Assembly: GCF_000179915.2 (NCBI RefSeq) | Contig: NC_014963.1 | Coordinates: forward strand, 2,914,001 to 2,978,000 | DNA from: Terriglobus saanensis SP1PR4 | GTDB taxonomy: Bacteria; Acidobacteriota; Terriglobia; Terriglobales; Acidobacteriaceae | Reading direction: 5' to 3' | Length of the DNA stretch: 64,000 bases | Shown: positions 1 through 8,575 of the stretch, piece by piece | How positions within the stretch are numbered: the stretch's first letter is position 1 | Layout: each line of letters opens with the position of its first letter | Made by a program: the position numbers and the translations under genes | Notes under the pieces: model-generated | What the model saw: the letters and a program-made list of their open reading frames with translations, nothing else | Told to the model about the DNA's origin: nothing | Database searches by the model: none

Positions 1-244
1 GCAACTGCTGCTGCGACTGGAAATTGTTCACCTGTTGCGCATTCGGAGCTGCCGGGCGCATGGGCATCGCGCTGGTTGGAGCATTCTTTTTGTTGCCGCT
101 CAACAAGCTGGAGAGATTGGCGATGCCAATAAGTCCGATGATGACAACCAGGGCAATGACCACCGGCATACTCTTCCGCAGCGGTGGCTTGGACTCCGGC
201 TGCTCGGGAACGGTCGCAGGGACGTTCTGATTCGGCTCGGGCAC
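1..244 (-). CDS. virB10: VirB10/TrbI-like type IV secretion protein, N-terminal part (runs off left edge)
   Basis: Only the first ~81 residues are in the window. A GTG start at 244 lies two bases after the virB9-like stop, so the genes are probably translationally coupled. The visible part has a proline-rich cytoplasmic tail, one transmembrane helix at about residues 27-42, then a linker rich in Pro, Gln and Asn. This layout matches VirB10/TrbI proteins, which span inner and outer membranes and join the inner-membrane ATPases to the outer core made with VirB9. The conserved C-terminal barrel domain is outside the window, so the call rests on topology and on gene order directly after virB9. 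Confidence 0.75.
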   Translation of the reverse strand, partial: MPEPNQNVPATVPEQPESKPPLRKSMPVVIALVVIIGLIGIANLSSLLSGNKKNAPTSAMPMRPAAPNAQQVNNFQSQQQL

Positions 245-246
245 GG

Positions 247-1089
247 CTACCTCGCTTCCTGGGTGCGATGGAACTCGACCTTCTGCTTGCCGATGGCGAG
301 ATAACCGTTGTCCAGTTCCTTTGGGACGGTATAGAGGCCATTTGCGAAATCAAAGTTGATGAGGGAAGGTTTTTTGTCCTTTACCTCGTAGAGAGCGGGG
401 GTCTCCTGAAACTGACCTCGCAGATACGTGAACTTGTCATCACGCCATATCGCCTGCAGTCCAAGCCCTTTGCCCTTGGACTTGTCCCATGTGTAGTCAA
501 AGTGCAAGGAGCCGGGATACTGACTCCGGTAGGATTCCTCTTTTGTCTGCTCAGCCTTTAGGGTCGCGGCCTCAGCCGCTTTTGCCGCTGCTGCTTCCTG
601 CTTCACTTTGTCCAACTCGGCGACTGGAACGAAAACGGGCATTTCAACAAGCCTGTCTTTTGCCGCTTTGTCGCCGGGCGTGATGAAGATTTTGGAATCG
701 AAGTGAAGATCTTCATCGCCGGAAATTTCACGTAGTTGGAGCGTGTATTCATTTCCGTGGTCAGAGACGATATGCACATCCGTCGTGCTGTTCGCCAACT
801 TCGGCTTGATGCTGATGAAGCGGCTGGCTACGTGCCCGCCGTCAAACACCCAATCCACCGTGTCACCGGCAAAGACATTGGCGACCTTCTCTTCTGCGGG
901 CAGAAGGATCAACGTCGATTGCAGCAACCCGACGCGAACCACAGGCGGCGTGTCGGCCTCCGACACGGTGATGGTGCGCGGCGCATTTGGCTGAAGGTGC
1001 TTTGGCTCGGGTGTCGTGGGACTAGAGGCAGAGGCGACGGTGGTTAAGGCAAGCCCACAGGCGACGAAGATGAGGATGGGTGGTTTCAT
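247..1089 (-). CDS. virB9: VirB9/TrbG/CagX family conjugal transfer protein
   Basis: 280 residues with an N-terminal signal peptide (about 1-21, cleavage near ASA), so exported to the periplasm. VirB9 proteins form the outer-membrane core ring of type IV secretion systems with VirB10 and VirB7. The N-terminal half is beta-rich, followed by an Ala/Lys/Glu-rich helical linker (about 160-190). The C-terminal half has the family pattern: FDYTW, a WRD-x-FTYLR segment and a closing LYTVPKELDNGYLAIGKQKVEF-like stretch. Length is typical. It sits 18 bases downstream of virB4 and directly ahead of virB10. No separate virB7 lipoprotein gene is visible in the gap. The family call is firm. Confidence 0.88.
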   Translation of the reverse strand: MKPPILIFVACGLALTTVASASSPTTPEPKHLQPNAPRTITVSEADTPPVVRVGLLQSTLILLPAEEKVANVFAGDTVDWVFDGGHVASRFISIKPKLANSTTDVHIVSDHGNEYTLQLREISGDEDLHFDSKIFITPGDKAAKDRLVEMPVFVPVAELDKVKQEAAAAKAAEAATLKAEQTKEESYRSQYPGSLHFDYTWDKSKGKGLGLQAIWRDDKFTYLRGQFQETPALYEVKDKKPSLINFDFANGLYTVPKELDNGYLAIGKQKVEFHRTQEAR

Positions 1090-1107
1090 TGTCTCTGGTC
1101 CTTTCGG

Positions 1108-3477
1108 TTATGCAGACTCACCCTGGGCGAACCGCGTGATGCCCTCGGTGAGTCCGTACTTTGCAATTAGCTTCGACCGGCGCACCCGGTCTTTGGGTTT
1201 GGTAGAGAACGTGGCATAGCTACGCCCGTCGAGGTTCATGCGAACAACCTTGGTGAGTCCATCGCGGCGCATGTAGAGTGCTTCGCGATCCTGCAAGCTC
1301 TCAAAGAGAGCGAGCTGCTGTTCGGTCATCTTGAACAGTTCTGCATACCGCTTCCGGTTGAACGTTGCATCCTTCAGGAAGAGAAACGATGTACAGGAAT
1401 TCACGATGGAGTCGGCGTTTTCACCAAGGTCTTCGGCAGACTGGCCGATCATCGTGACGCCGCCAAGGTTCTTACGGACGGTCTTGATGGAAGCGAGAGC
1501 GCCTTCGAGCAACTGGCGATTCTTCATCGAAGAGAAAATCTCCTCGATCAAAATGTGCTTGGGCACGCCGAGGTTGGCGGGATCATAGAGCACGCCATTG
1601 ATGCGATTGAGCAGCCAGACCATCAACGGTTCAATCAGGTCGGCGTATTGCTTGTTATTGACGCCCTGGAAGTCGAAGCACTGGAGACGCGATAGCGAGA
1701 GGCTGTCGTCTATGTTGTCGAAGATGGCGCTGTAAACGCCTCTTCCAACCCATTTTGACAAGTAACGGTCCAGCTTCTTAGGCAGGAAGAGATTCGATAG
1801 ACGCCTGTTTTCCGGATCGAGCAGGTAGATGTCCTGCACGGCCTTGTGGATCACATCGTCGTCTTCCGGCTCCAGCTCCGCGCCACCGTTGGTTAGTAGG
1901 AGTTTGATGAAGCTGTACAGAAACTTGATGTTGCTTTCGGTCGGCTCAAGGGAGAACAAGGCGACGCGAGGACCATCTTTGCCGATGCGATCAACGCGCC
2001 CGCCGTACAGCTCCACGACGCTCTCATAGCTGCCGCCAATGTCGAAGATGTAAGTGAATCCGCCGTATTTTTGTTCGAGCGCAACGGTCGCGTTGCCGAT
2101 CATGCTTTTCCCGCTGCCGGTTGGCCCGATGATGAGCATGACGCGCACACCATCCACGTACACATCCTGAAAGAACGGTGTCCTAGTCCGGGTTTCAAAG
2201 ACATTCAGGTACTCGAAATCCAGGTCTTCGGAGTGGGGGTGGCCGATGTGTGGCGCGAAGACAGAAGAGAGTCGCGCATGGTGCTCTTCGGAGAGCCACA
2301 TCGGGAAGACGTTGAATTTTCCATTACCGGGGAACATGGCGTAGAACGCAGAGAGATTGCCAAGCGTCTCTTCGATCACCTGCGCCCGCGCATCGACGAA
2401 GATCCGATGCACAGCGGGCGCAGTGTTCCGCAGCTGCTCCGCGCTGTTGGCGGCGAGCAGCAAGCGAAGCGAGTATTCGCCTTGTGCCTTCTTATCCAGT
2501 TCGCGGATGACAAGGCTCAAGTCATCGACGTTGCTGTTGGCGGCTTTTGCACCTGCACCCGTGTCCAGTGAGCCAGCGTCACGTCCGCTCATCACGCGGA
2601 TTAACACGCCGACCTTGAAAAAAGAGATGAACTTCTCCTGCGCGTCGATCTCGCTGCGGGCCGCTGTGGTGGACTTGGGCCGCCATGTCGAGCACAACAC
2701 ACTATCGCAATCGAGGGTCAGCAGACCGGAGAAAAGGCACGGCCTGGATGCCTCCGGTGTGGTTTTCAGAGAGAGCATCTGGACGTACCGTTTTCCCACG
2801 CGCAAGTGATCGTCATGCCATGTGACGGGATTGCTGACGATCTGCCGGTCCACCCCCGCGTCCTCGCGGAGCTGCGAGTCTAAGGCCCACTCTTCTAGGT
2901 TGAAGAGATAGGAGAAGACTTGAAATGTATCGTTCTTGTCGAGCCGCCGTAGCCCTAGCAGGCCGCCGAGATGACCTTCAAGGATCGTTGCTGTCTTCTG
3001 AAGCTCCAGGAGCATCCGCGATGTGTCGGTGGCATTCTCTTGGGGCTTGCGCTCAAACGCCTTCAGTGTCGATGGCTCCATCGCAAGGCACCAATGGAGA
3101 TCAATGCGCCGAAAGCCTGCCGTCTTCTCTAGGAAGGCCAGCCGGTCATCCACGAAAACCTGTGTGACGGAGTTGCTGTATGTCTTCTGGCGCGGCAACT
3201 CAAAGCCGGACATGACGCGGGTGTACTGATACAGGCACGAGCCTTCGGGAAGCCCGCGCAATGCGCCTTCAATCGACCGCATCCGAGCGTCAAGCTCCTG
3301 GTCGGTCAAACCCTCTTCATCAATGCCATCGAGCGAAAAGAGACAGCCATAGCCTCCGCCCTTGAGAGCAAAGACATTCGGCCCGATGAAGCGTGCAATC
3401 GGAACGATGCTGCACGCGGCTCCGGCCTTTGCGAACCACGGAGTATGTTTAATTTGCTCAGTATTTGCGCGGGTCAT
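1108..3477 (-). CDS. virB4: VirB4/TrbE type IV secretion ATPase
   Basis: 789 residues, the usual size for VirB4/TrbE/CagE, the inner-membrane-associated ATPase that powers pilus assembly and substrate transfer. The N-terminal ~400 residues form the CagE/TrbE-like region. The C-terminal ATPase domain has Walker A GPTGSGKS at about 451-458 and Walker B HILIEE at about 641-646. The ATG at 3477 lies inside the last codons of the virB3-like gene (20 bp overlap), which implies coupled translation. No strong ribosome site is seen before it. Reading frame and motifs are intact, so the ATPase is probably functional. Confidence 0.93.
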   Translation of the reverse strand: MTRANTEQIKHTPWFAKAGAACSIVPIARFIGPNVFALKGGGYGCLFSLDGIDEEGLTDQELDARMRSIEGALRGLPEGSCLYQYTRVMSGFELPRQKTYSNSVTQVFVDDRLAFLEKTAGFRRIDLHWCLAMEPSTLKAFERKPQENATDTSRMLLELQKTATILEGHLGGLLGLRRLDKNDTFQVFSYLFNLEEWALDSQLREDAGVDRQIVSNPVTWHDDHLRVGKRYVQMLSLKTTPEASRPCLFSGLLTLDCDSVLCSTWRPKSTTAARSEIDAQEKFISFFKVGVLIRVMSGRDAGSLDTGAGAKAANSNVDDLSLVIRELDKKAQGEYSLRLLLAANSAEQLRNTAPAVHRIFVDARAQVIEETLGNLSAFYAMFPGNGKFNVFPMWLSEEHHARLSSVFAPHIGHPHSEDLDFEYLNVFETRTRTPFFQDVYVDGVRVMLIIGPTGSGKSMIGNATVALEQKYGGFTYIFDIGGSYESVVELYGGRVDRIGKDGPRVALFSLEPTESNIKFLYSFIKLLLTNGGAELEPEDDDVIHKAVQDIYLLDPENRRLSNLFLPKKLDRYLSKWVGRGVYSAIFDNIDDSLSLSRLQCFDFQGVNNKQYADLIEPLMVWLLNRINGVLYDPANLGVPKHILIEEIFSSMKNRQLLEGALASIKTVRKNLGGVTMIGQSAEDLGENADSIVNSCTSFLFLKDATFNRKRYAELFKMTEQQLALFESLQDREALYMRRDGLTKVVRMNLDGRSYATFSTKPKDRVRRSKLIAKYGLTEGITRFAQGESA

Positions 3478-3721
3478 AGTAGGACTTCTGGCTGAGGCTC
3501 AGGCCCCATAGTTGGAACATCTTTGGGTGTTTACGAACGATGAGCCACGCGGCGATAGCGAGCGTGGGGAAAGCCATCATCGCCAAGAATCGAAACCCAA
3601 CGAGGAAAACCGTTACGCAGACGAAGACGATCGCCATCCATGCTGTGAGGTCGAGACCAAGTTTGGCTCTCGGTCTGTTCATGGCCTGATTGATTGGTAG
3701 CGGTTCTCCACGCTTGGTCAT
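3458..3721 (-). CDS. virB3: VirB3/TrbD-like inner membrane protein of the type IV secretion system
   Basis: 87 residues. A short polar N-terminus leads into two hydrophobic segments (about 27-45 and 48-64), then a polar tail ending in SYYDPRKY. Small two-helix proteins encoded between the pilin and VirB4 are the VirB3/TrbD family, which associates with VirB4 at the inner membrane. The start is 12 bases after the virB2-like stop and the end overlaps virB4 by 20 bp. Identification rests on size, topology and position, because the family has few diagnostic residues. Confidence 0.8.
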   Translation of the reverse strand: MTKRGEPLPINQAMNRPRAKLGLDLTAWMAIVFVCVTVFLVGFRFLAMMAFPTLAIAAWLIVRKHPKMFQLWGLSLSQKSYYDPRKY

Positions 3722-3733
3722 GGCTGGCTGCCC

Positions 3734-4135
3734 TCACATGTTCTGTCCGGTGAGAGAACCGATCCAGCCCGCGCCCCATCCCAGGACTCCGGCACCAAAC
3801 AGAGCACCGAAGAGACCAGGAATAGCGTCTTGAAATCGTCCACTCATCATGCGGATTCCCGCAAAGATGAGCCCGCCAAAACAGATGACGGCACCAGCGT
3901 ATACCGCAAAAGTTTTGAAGGTTGTCATCAGAGTGGTTGCGCCAGAGAAGTCCATCGTTCCTTGGGCGTGCGCAACACTCGCAGCGCCTGCCAGAGAGAG
4001 CGCAACAAACGTTGGCCCCATCACCTGCGCTGCACGAATAAGTTTTCGAGAAATGAGTTGCGCTCGCCGCCTGCTAGGCGAGCAATGGGAGTGGGCTGTG
4101 TTGCGGGGACTTACGACACTGCATTGGGAAGACAT
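3734..4135 (-). CDS. virB2: VirB2/TrbC-like pilin precursor
   Basis: 133 residues from the ATG at 4135, which has a GGAGG five bases upstream. The in-frame ATG at 4147 would add four residues and has no such site. A long basic n-region is followed by a signal sequence ending near AHAQG at about residue 57. The mature part has two hydrophobic helices separated by a short polar loop (RMMSGRFQD), the standard VirB2/TrbC pilin plan. Mature length is about 75 residues, as expected. It is the first gene of the minus-strand transfer operon, with its promoter presumably between 4136 and 4248. Confidence 0.82.
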   Translation of the reverse strand: MSSQCSVVSPRNTAHSHCSPSRRRAQLISRKLIRAAQVMGPTFVALSLAGAASVAHAQGTMDFSGATTLMTTFKTFAVYAGAVICFGGLIFAGIRMMSGRFQDAIPGLFGALFGAGVLGWGAGWIGSLTGQNM

Positions 4136-4248
4136 CGGCACCTCCATCGACTGGTCTCAGTCGGGAATATGCCAGAGCTTAGTGTCGATAATTTCTACTT
4201 GTCCAATACTTGTTTGACATAGGGCCATCTCTTTCTGAGATGGGGCTA

Positions 4249-5265
4249 CTATTTGCGCTTATCCCCGACCGTAAAGAGGTCTATTTGATCGTCGTTTTTC
4301 TCAGCCGAGGTCTTCCGTCCGTGTGACCGGACACGACCCGACGCGAGCGGCTTCTTCTCATGGATTTCGGCCGATTGCCAGAAGCGGTTCGTCAGCTCCT
4401 CGACGAACAAGAATAGCGCTGGGTTCTCATTGTCTGCGCGCAACACAAGCGCAGTGTCGATGGTCCAATCCACTCCTACAACTGGCCTCGTTACCAGCCC
4501 ATTCATTAGCGTGCGTCCGGCACGCATGAGCGAATAGCAGTGACCTTCTTTAACCATCCATTGAATGTGCTCGATGTTGTGCGTTGGCTCACAGGGACGG
4601 GTCGTAATTCCGACAGCGGTGAACATCTCCAGAAGGCGGCTATAGGCAGCGGGATGATGCTTTTGATAGGCAAAGATACTGATCTTATTGTTGAGAGACG
4701 ATGGAGTTACTGCCTCATACTCCGCCAGAGGATCGGTGTTCCTCATGCAGACCAGCAGAGGTTCGCGCTCCAGAACGTGTAGCTCCAGGTCATCTCCGGC
4801 AATCGGCAGAGTGACGATTGCCGCGTCTAGCTTATTCGTCCGAATCCGGTCTATGACCTGATCGGTGTCGCCGCTTTCGGGCATCATCTCGCAGTCCGGC
4901 AGCACCTCTTTGTAGACCGCTGAAACGGAGTGCAGCAGTCCCTTTTGAACGAAGGGGGAGAATCCCAATCGCAACGGCTGAAGGGTTGCCGCGTGGATGG
5001 CTTGCAACGTCTGAATGAGACGCTGTCTTGTCTTCAGGCTCGACTTCGCATAGCGCAGCATCGTCCGACCTTCGGCTGTCAGCGCATAGCCGTGCTCACG
5101 GTCAAAGAGTTGGACATTCAGAACGTCTTCAAGCGCCCGAATCTGTGTGCTGACGGCAGACTGAGCAACATGAAGGCGTACGGCTGCGGCGGTGAAAGTA
5201 CCTGCTTCCACGACGGCTACAAAATATTTGAGAAGGCGGAATTCGAGATGATCGTCGATGCTCAT
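4249..5265 (-). CDS. LysR family transcriptional regulator
   Basis: 338 residues. The N-terminal winged helix-turn-helix (about residues 8-67) has the LysR pattern LKYFVAVVEAGTFTAAAVRLHVAQSAVSTQIRALE-like. It is followed by a periplasmic-binding-type effector domain from about 92 to 300. The ATG at 5265 has GGAGG upstream at good spacing. The C-terminal ~35 residues are charged and extend past the usual LysR length. It lies between the transfer operon and the excisionase/integrase module and is transcribed divergently from the excisionase-like gene, so it may control transfer or excision. That role is inferred from position only, and no effector can be named. Confidence 0.9.
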   Translation of the reverse strand: MSIDDHLEFRLLKYFVAVVEAGTFTAAAVRLHVAQSAVSTQIRALEDVLNVQLFDREHGYALTAEGRTMLRYAKSSLKTRQRLIQTLQAIHAATLQPLRLGFSPFVQKGLLHSVSAVYKEVLPDCEMMPESGDTDQVIDRIRTNKLDAAIVTLPIAGDDLELHVLEREPLLVCMRNTDPLAEYEAVTPSSLNNKISIFAYQKHHPAAYSRLLEMFTAVGITTRPCEPTHNIEHIQWMVKEGHCYSLMRAGRTLMNGLVTRPVVGVDWTIDTALVLRADNENPALFLFVEELTNRFWQSAEIHEKKPLASGRVRSHGRKTSAEKNDDQIDLFTVGDKRK

Positions 5266-5495
5266 GCGGACCCTCCGTTGCTCGTCGGTGCGGACTACCG
5301 CTTACCGGCTATGAGCGAAGAAGGTACGCAAAGATGCCGGGATAAAATTGTCAATCATTCCGAACCAAAACGTCAACTATCGCTTTGACGCATGCCCCAT
5401 AAGCAAAACAGATTGCCCTATCTTTTAGAAGTATTGGACAGCAAGGCGCAGAGATAAGAACGTAATGGGGAAAGGCCGACTTCTGGAGGCCCGGC

Positions 5496-5762
5496 GTGAA
5501 CCTTATCGAAAAACTGGAAGCCCGAAGTGGTGCCATGAAGGTTGCGGAACTCTGCGAGTTGCTTGGCGTGGACGACAAACACATCTATCGCATGGCTGCT
5601 CGTGGCTCGTTGCCGAGTTTCCATGTTGGCGGAGCAATACGCTTCGATCCGCAGGAGGTCGCCAAGTGGCTTCGGCTGAAGTACGGGCCGGACGAGACTA
5701 CTGGCAGAAAACGGCCAGAGCGCATTGGCCCTTCTCGTGGCGTTGGTCAACGCATTGCATAG
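5496..5762 (+). CDS. Excisionase-type helix-turn-helix DNA-binding protein
   Basis: 88 residues from a GTG start preceded by GGAGG. Residues ~14-62 form a MerR/Xis-like HTH_17 fold: MKVAELCELLGVDDKHIYRM, then the wing IRFDPQEVAKWLR. Proteins of this size and fold act as recombination directionality factors or small regulators beside tyrosine recombinases. The C-terminus is basic (GRKRPERIG) and could bind DNA non-specifically. Its position, divergent from the LysR gene and facing the integrase across a bidirectional terminator, supports an excisionase or control role for the element. A plain regulator is the alternative. Confidence 0.82.
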   Translation: MNLIEKLEARSGAMKVAELCELLGVDDKHIYRMAARGSLPSFHVGGAIRFDPQEVAKWLRLKYGPDETTGRKRPERIGPSRGVGQRIA

Positions 5763-5833
5763 TTTCACCATTCGTTTGTTGCGAAACGTAGATGGCCTTG
5801 TTGACTATTAGTAGATATACAAACATCAGGTAA

Positions 5834-5866
5834 ATGTCTATCTATAAATAGACATCAAATAGACAT
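5834..5866. promoter_or_regulatory. Cluster of three ATAGACAT 8-mers (one inverted)
   Basis: ATGTCTAT at 5834-5841 is the inverse of ATAGACAT at 5848-5855, and ATAGACAT recurs at 5859-5866, both within the longer direct repeat AAATAGACATC. The first two copies form an inverted repeat with a 6-base spacer. The surroundings are A/T-rich and non-coding, between the excisionase-like gene and the integrase. This looks like a protein-binding site for the Xis-like protein or the integrase, or an operator. The binding partner is unknown. Confidence 0.5.
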
Positions 5867-5886
5867 CGAGCGATCAGGAGTCAAAG

Positions 5887-5911
5887 AAAAGCCTCCGAGA
5901 CGGAGGCTTTT
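5887..5911. terminator. Bidirectional rho-independent terminator between excisionase and integrase genes
   Basis: A perfect 11-bp stem (AAAAGCCTCCG / CGGAGGCTTTT) with loop AGA, flanked by A-run and T-run so that it can work on both strands. It lies between two convergent genes, ending the excisionase-like transcript on plus and the integrase transcript on minus. Confidence 0.85.
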
Positions 5912-5930
5912 CTTCGTATAGCCGCGTCGC

Positions 5931-7190
5931 TCACGCCACCAGCGTCGCCAACTCACCACTGTTGACCTTGTGCGCGGCATCCTTCGACCGGATGCCTTTG
6001 AGGTAAACCATCGTGGAGTTGATGTCGCGGTGGCCTAGCCAGCTCTGCACAGTGCGGATGTCCACGCCATCGCGGAGATGGTTGGTTGCGAAGGTATGCC
6101 GGAACTTGTGCAGGAAGAAGTTCATGCAATACGGCCCTTCCTCACACTTGTTGCCATGCTCTGTCACGCATCGACCACAGTTCAACCCCGCACGCTCCGC
6201 GACGCGCTTCACCACCATATCCATTTCGCTATCGGGATTGCTTCTGGTGTTGCCGAAGATGAGATCGTGAGGCCGGGCATTCTTGCGCTCCTTCCTCTTC
6301 TTCAATCGCTCCACCAGAACATGAGGCAGGGGCACAACGCGCTCCTCCCAGTTCTTCGGTGTAAAGTCCCATTCCTTTTTCGCCGTGACGCGCACAAGAT
6401 CGTGGTTGGAGTCGAGATCAAGGTATTCGACGTAGCGAATCTCTTGGTCGCGGAAGCCGGAGCCAAGAATGAACTTGAGCATGTCTGCTTCGTCTTCGGT
6501 CGCAACCTTAAACATCGCCGTCAGCTCCTCCGGCTCGTAGATCGGGCGGATGGTATCGACGTAGCTGGGCCAGTCGCCCTTTTCCAGCAGCTTCTCGCGG
6601 CCATGACGCTTGAAGAGCTGGAGCACCGTCACGACCTTGTCGTAGACGGTACGCGCTCCCAATCCCTGCTCGTAGCAGTACGTCATAAAGTCGATGGCGT
6701 CTTGCCGCGTCGCATCCTCGGCGTACTTTCTTTTGTACGAAGCCCGCAGGAGAACGTCGAGGGTGTAGCGGTAGGTAAGAAAGGTCCGCTTCTTCCGCTG
6801 CATCTTGACGTACTTCAGATAGTTGTCAATGGCGTCTCCGATAGGCGTCTTTGCCTCGGCAACAGGGGAGGGCTCCGGCGAGGCGATCAATCCTGCCCGG
6901 ATGGCGCGAAGCTCGACCGACTTGTGGCGGGCGCACTCGATGGCATCTTCGCGCGTCGTCGCCTCGCGGAGTCGGCGTCCCGATACCCACCACTCGATGT
7001 AGTAGGAGCCTTCGATGTGTACTTCGACCTGGCCGTTGACGCGCACCTTGTCCTTGAGCCGTCCATTGGCTTCAGTGACGACGGGAGCAAAACGCCAGGC
7101 GTTATCGACTTTAATTTTCTTGATGAGGTTAACGCGATCCGCATATTCGGGAGCGTTGCGATGGGGGTTGCGGGGCATCAGAGCAGGCAT
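5931..7190 (-). CDS. int: Tyrosine recombinase / integrase of the integrative element
   Basis: 419 residues. The N-terminus (about 45-110) resembles an arm-type DNA-binding region, residues ~115-200 the SAM-like core-binding domain, and 220-400 the catalytic domain. Catalytic residues visible are Arg247 (GFRDQE), His361 and Arg364 (HKFRHTF), His387 (LGH) and Tyr396. Between the first Arg and the HxxR box is an insertion with four cysteines (338, 341, 349, 355) that could bind zinc. The gene starts about 90 bases from a truncated tRNA 5' half on the same strand, as expected for an element integrated at a tRNA gene. The frame is intact, so it may still be active. Confidence 0.93.
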   Translation of the reverse strand: MPALMPRNPHRNAPEYADRVNLIKKIKVDNAWRFAPVVTEANGRLKDKVRVNGQVEVHIEGSYYIEWWVSGRRLREATTREDAIECARHKSVELRAIRAGLIASPEPSPVAEAKTPIGDAIDNYLKYVKMQRKKRTFLTYRYTLDVLLRASYKRKYAEDATRQDAIDFMTYCYEQGLGARTVYDKVVTVLQLFKRHGREKLLEKGDWPSYVDTIRPIYEPEELTAMFKVATEDEADMLKFILGSGFRDQEIRYVEYLDLDSNHDLVRVTAKKEWDFTPKNWEERVVPLPHVLVERLKKRKERKNARPHDLIFGNTRSNPDSEMDMVVKRVAERAGLNCGRCVTEHGNKCEEGPYCMNFFLHKFRHTFATNHLRDGVDIRTVQSWLGHRDINSTMVYLKGIRSKDAAHKVNSGELATLVA

Positions 7191-7228
7191 TGGAATCTCC
7201 TCCTCGTAAGGCCATTAGCCTATCAGAG

Positions 7229-7250
7229 CAGACACCAAAACAGACACCAA
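7229..7250. repeat. Tandem direct repeat CAGACACCAA, candidate integrase arm site
   Basis: Two exact copies of CAGACACCAA (7229-7238 and 7241-7250) separated by AA, between the integrase start and the tRNA fragment. Repeats at the end of an element beside int are typical of integrase arm-type sites and may also let the integrase repress itself. The function is inferred from position. Confidence 0.45.
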
Positions 7251-7281
7251 GAAGGTAAGTACTTTATTTTCTTAGTGACTG

Positions 7282-7660
<379 letters not shown>

Positions 7661-8539
7661 ATGCTGCACAATCTTGGGCACGACCGTACGTTTAAGCAGC
7701 CTGTGGTCTGGGTCACTACATTTTTCATCGTCGCATTCCATATCGGCGCCGTCGCTGCCCTGTTCTTCTTTACCTGGAAAGCTTTCGCGGTCTCCATGTT
7801 TCTCTGGTGGATTGCGGGAGGCGTAGGAGTCGGCATGGGGTACCACCGTCTTCTCACGCATCGCGGCTATAAAACACCGAAGTGGATGGAGTATCTCCTC
7901 ACCGTGTGTGGCACGCTAGCTTTGGAAGGCGGACCCATTTTCTGGGTAGCCATTCATCGCATGCATCATCAGAACACCGATAAGCCAGGAGATCCGCACT
8001 CTCCACAAGATGGCGGACTTTGGGCGCACATTGGTTGGCTACTCACGGGCCAGACGATGCACAATGATTCGGCCGAATTGTCGCCCTTCGTTCCCGAGCT
8101 TCGCAAGGACAGATTTCATGTCTGGATTAGCCGTTGGCATTGGGTGCCGATGACAATTCTCGGTGGGGTCCTTCTTGCCGTTGGAGGCTGGCCATTTCTT
8201 CTATGGGGTATTTTCTTCCGCACTGTTCTGGGACTTCACTCGACCTGGCTCGTGAACTCGGCCACCCACATGTGGGGATCGCGTCGTTATCCGACCAGCG
8301 ATACCTCTCGCAATAGCTTCTGGGTAGCTTTGCTGACGTTCGGAGAAGGATGGCACAACAATCACCATGCTCATCCGCAGTCCTCTCGTCATGGTCTTGC
8401 GTGGTACGAGTTCGATCCCAACTGGTATGGCATCTCAGCGCTGCGCTTCCTCGGACTTGCCTGGGAAGTGAAGGCCAGAAAAATTGAGCGCGTGACAGCC
8501 GTTGTTCTTGAACCCGTGGCGGCCATCGCTAAGGTTTAG
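7661..8539 (+). CDS. Membrane fatty acid desaturase (Delta9 acyl-CoA/lipid desaturase type)
   Basis: 292 residues with hydrophobic segments near 15-60, 75-95, 160-190 and 215-230. It carries the three histidine boxes of membrane di-iron desaturases: HRLLTH (62-67), HRMHH (99-103) and HNNHH (232-236), plus a fourth conserved HDP-type region. The spacing matches the stearoyl-CoA/OLE1/DesC group, which introduces a cis double bond into a saturated C16-C18 chain using O2 and an electron donor. ATG at 7661 has GAGG 8 bases upstream. The frame stays open for 30 codons before it but has no better start. It probably adjusts membrane fluidity. It is convergent with the sensor kinase gene. Confidence 0.92.
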   Translation: MLHNLGHDRTFKQPVVWVTTFFIVAFHIGAVAALFFFTWKAFAVSMFLWWIAGGVGVGMGYHRLLTHRGYKTPKWMEYLLTVCGTLALEGGPIFWVAIHRMHHQNTDKPGDPHSPQDGGLWAHIGWLLTGQTMHNDSAELSPFVPELRKDRFHVWISRWHWVPMTILGGVLLAVGGWPFLLWGIFFRTVLGLHSTWLVNSATHMWGSRRYPTSDTSRNSFWVALLTFGEGWHNNHHAHPQSSRHGLAWYEFDPNWYGISALRFLGLAWEVKARKIERVTAVVLEPVAAIAKV

Positions 8540-8575
8540 CGCTTGTCCGGCTGGCCTCACAGTCATGTCATGTGC

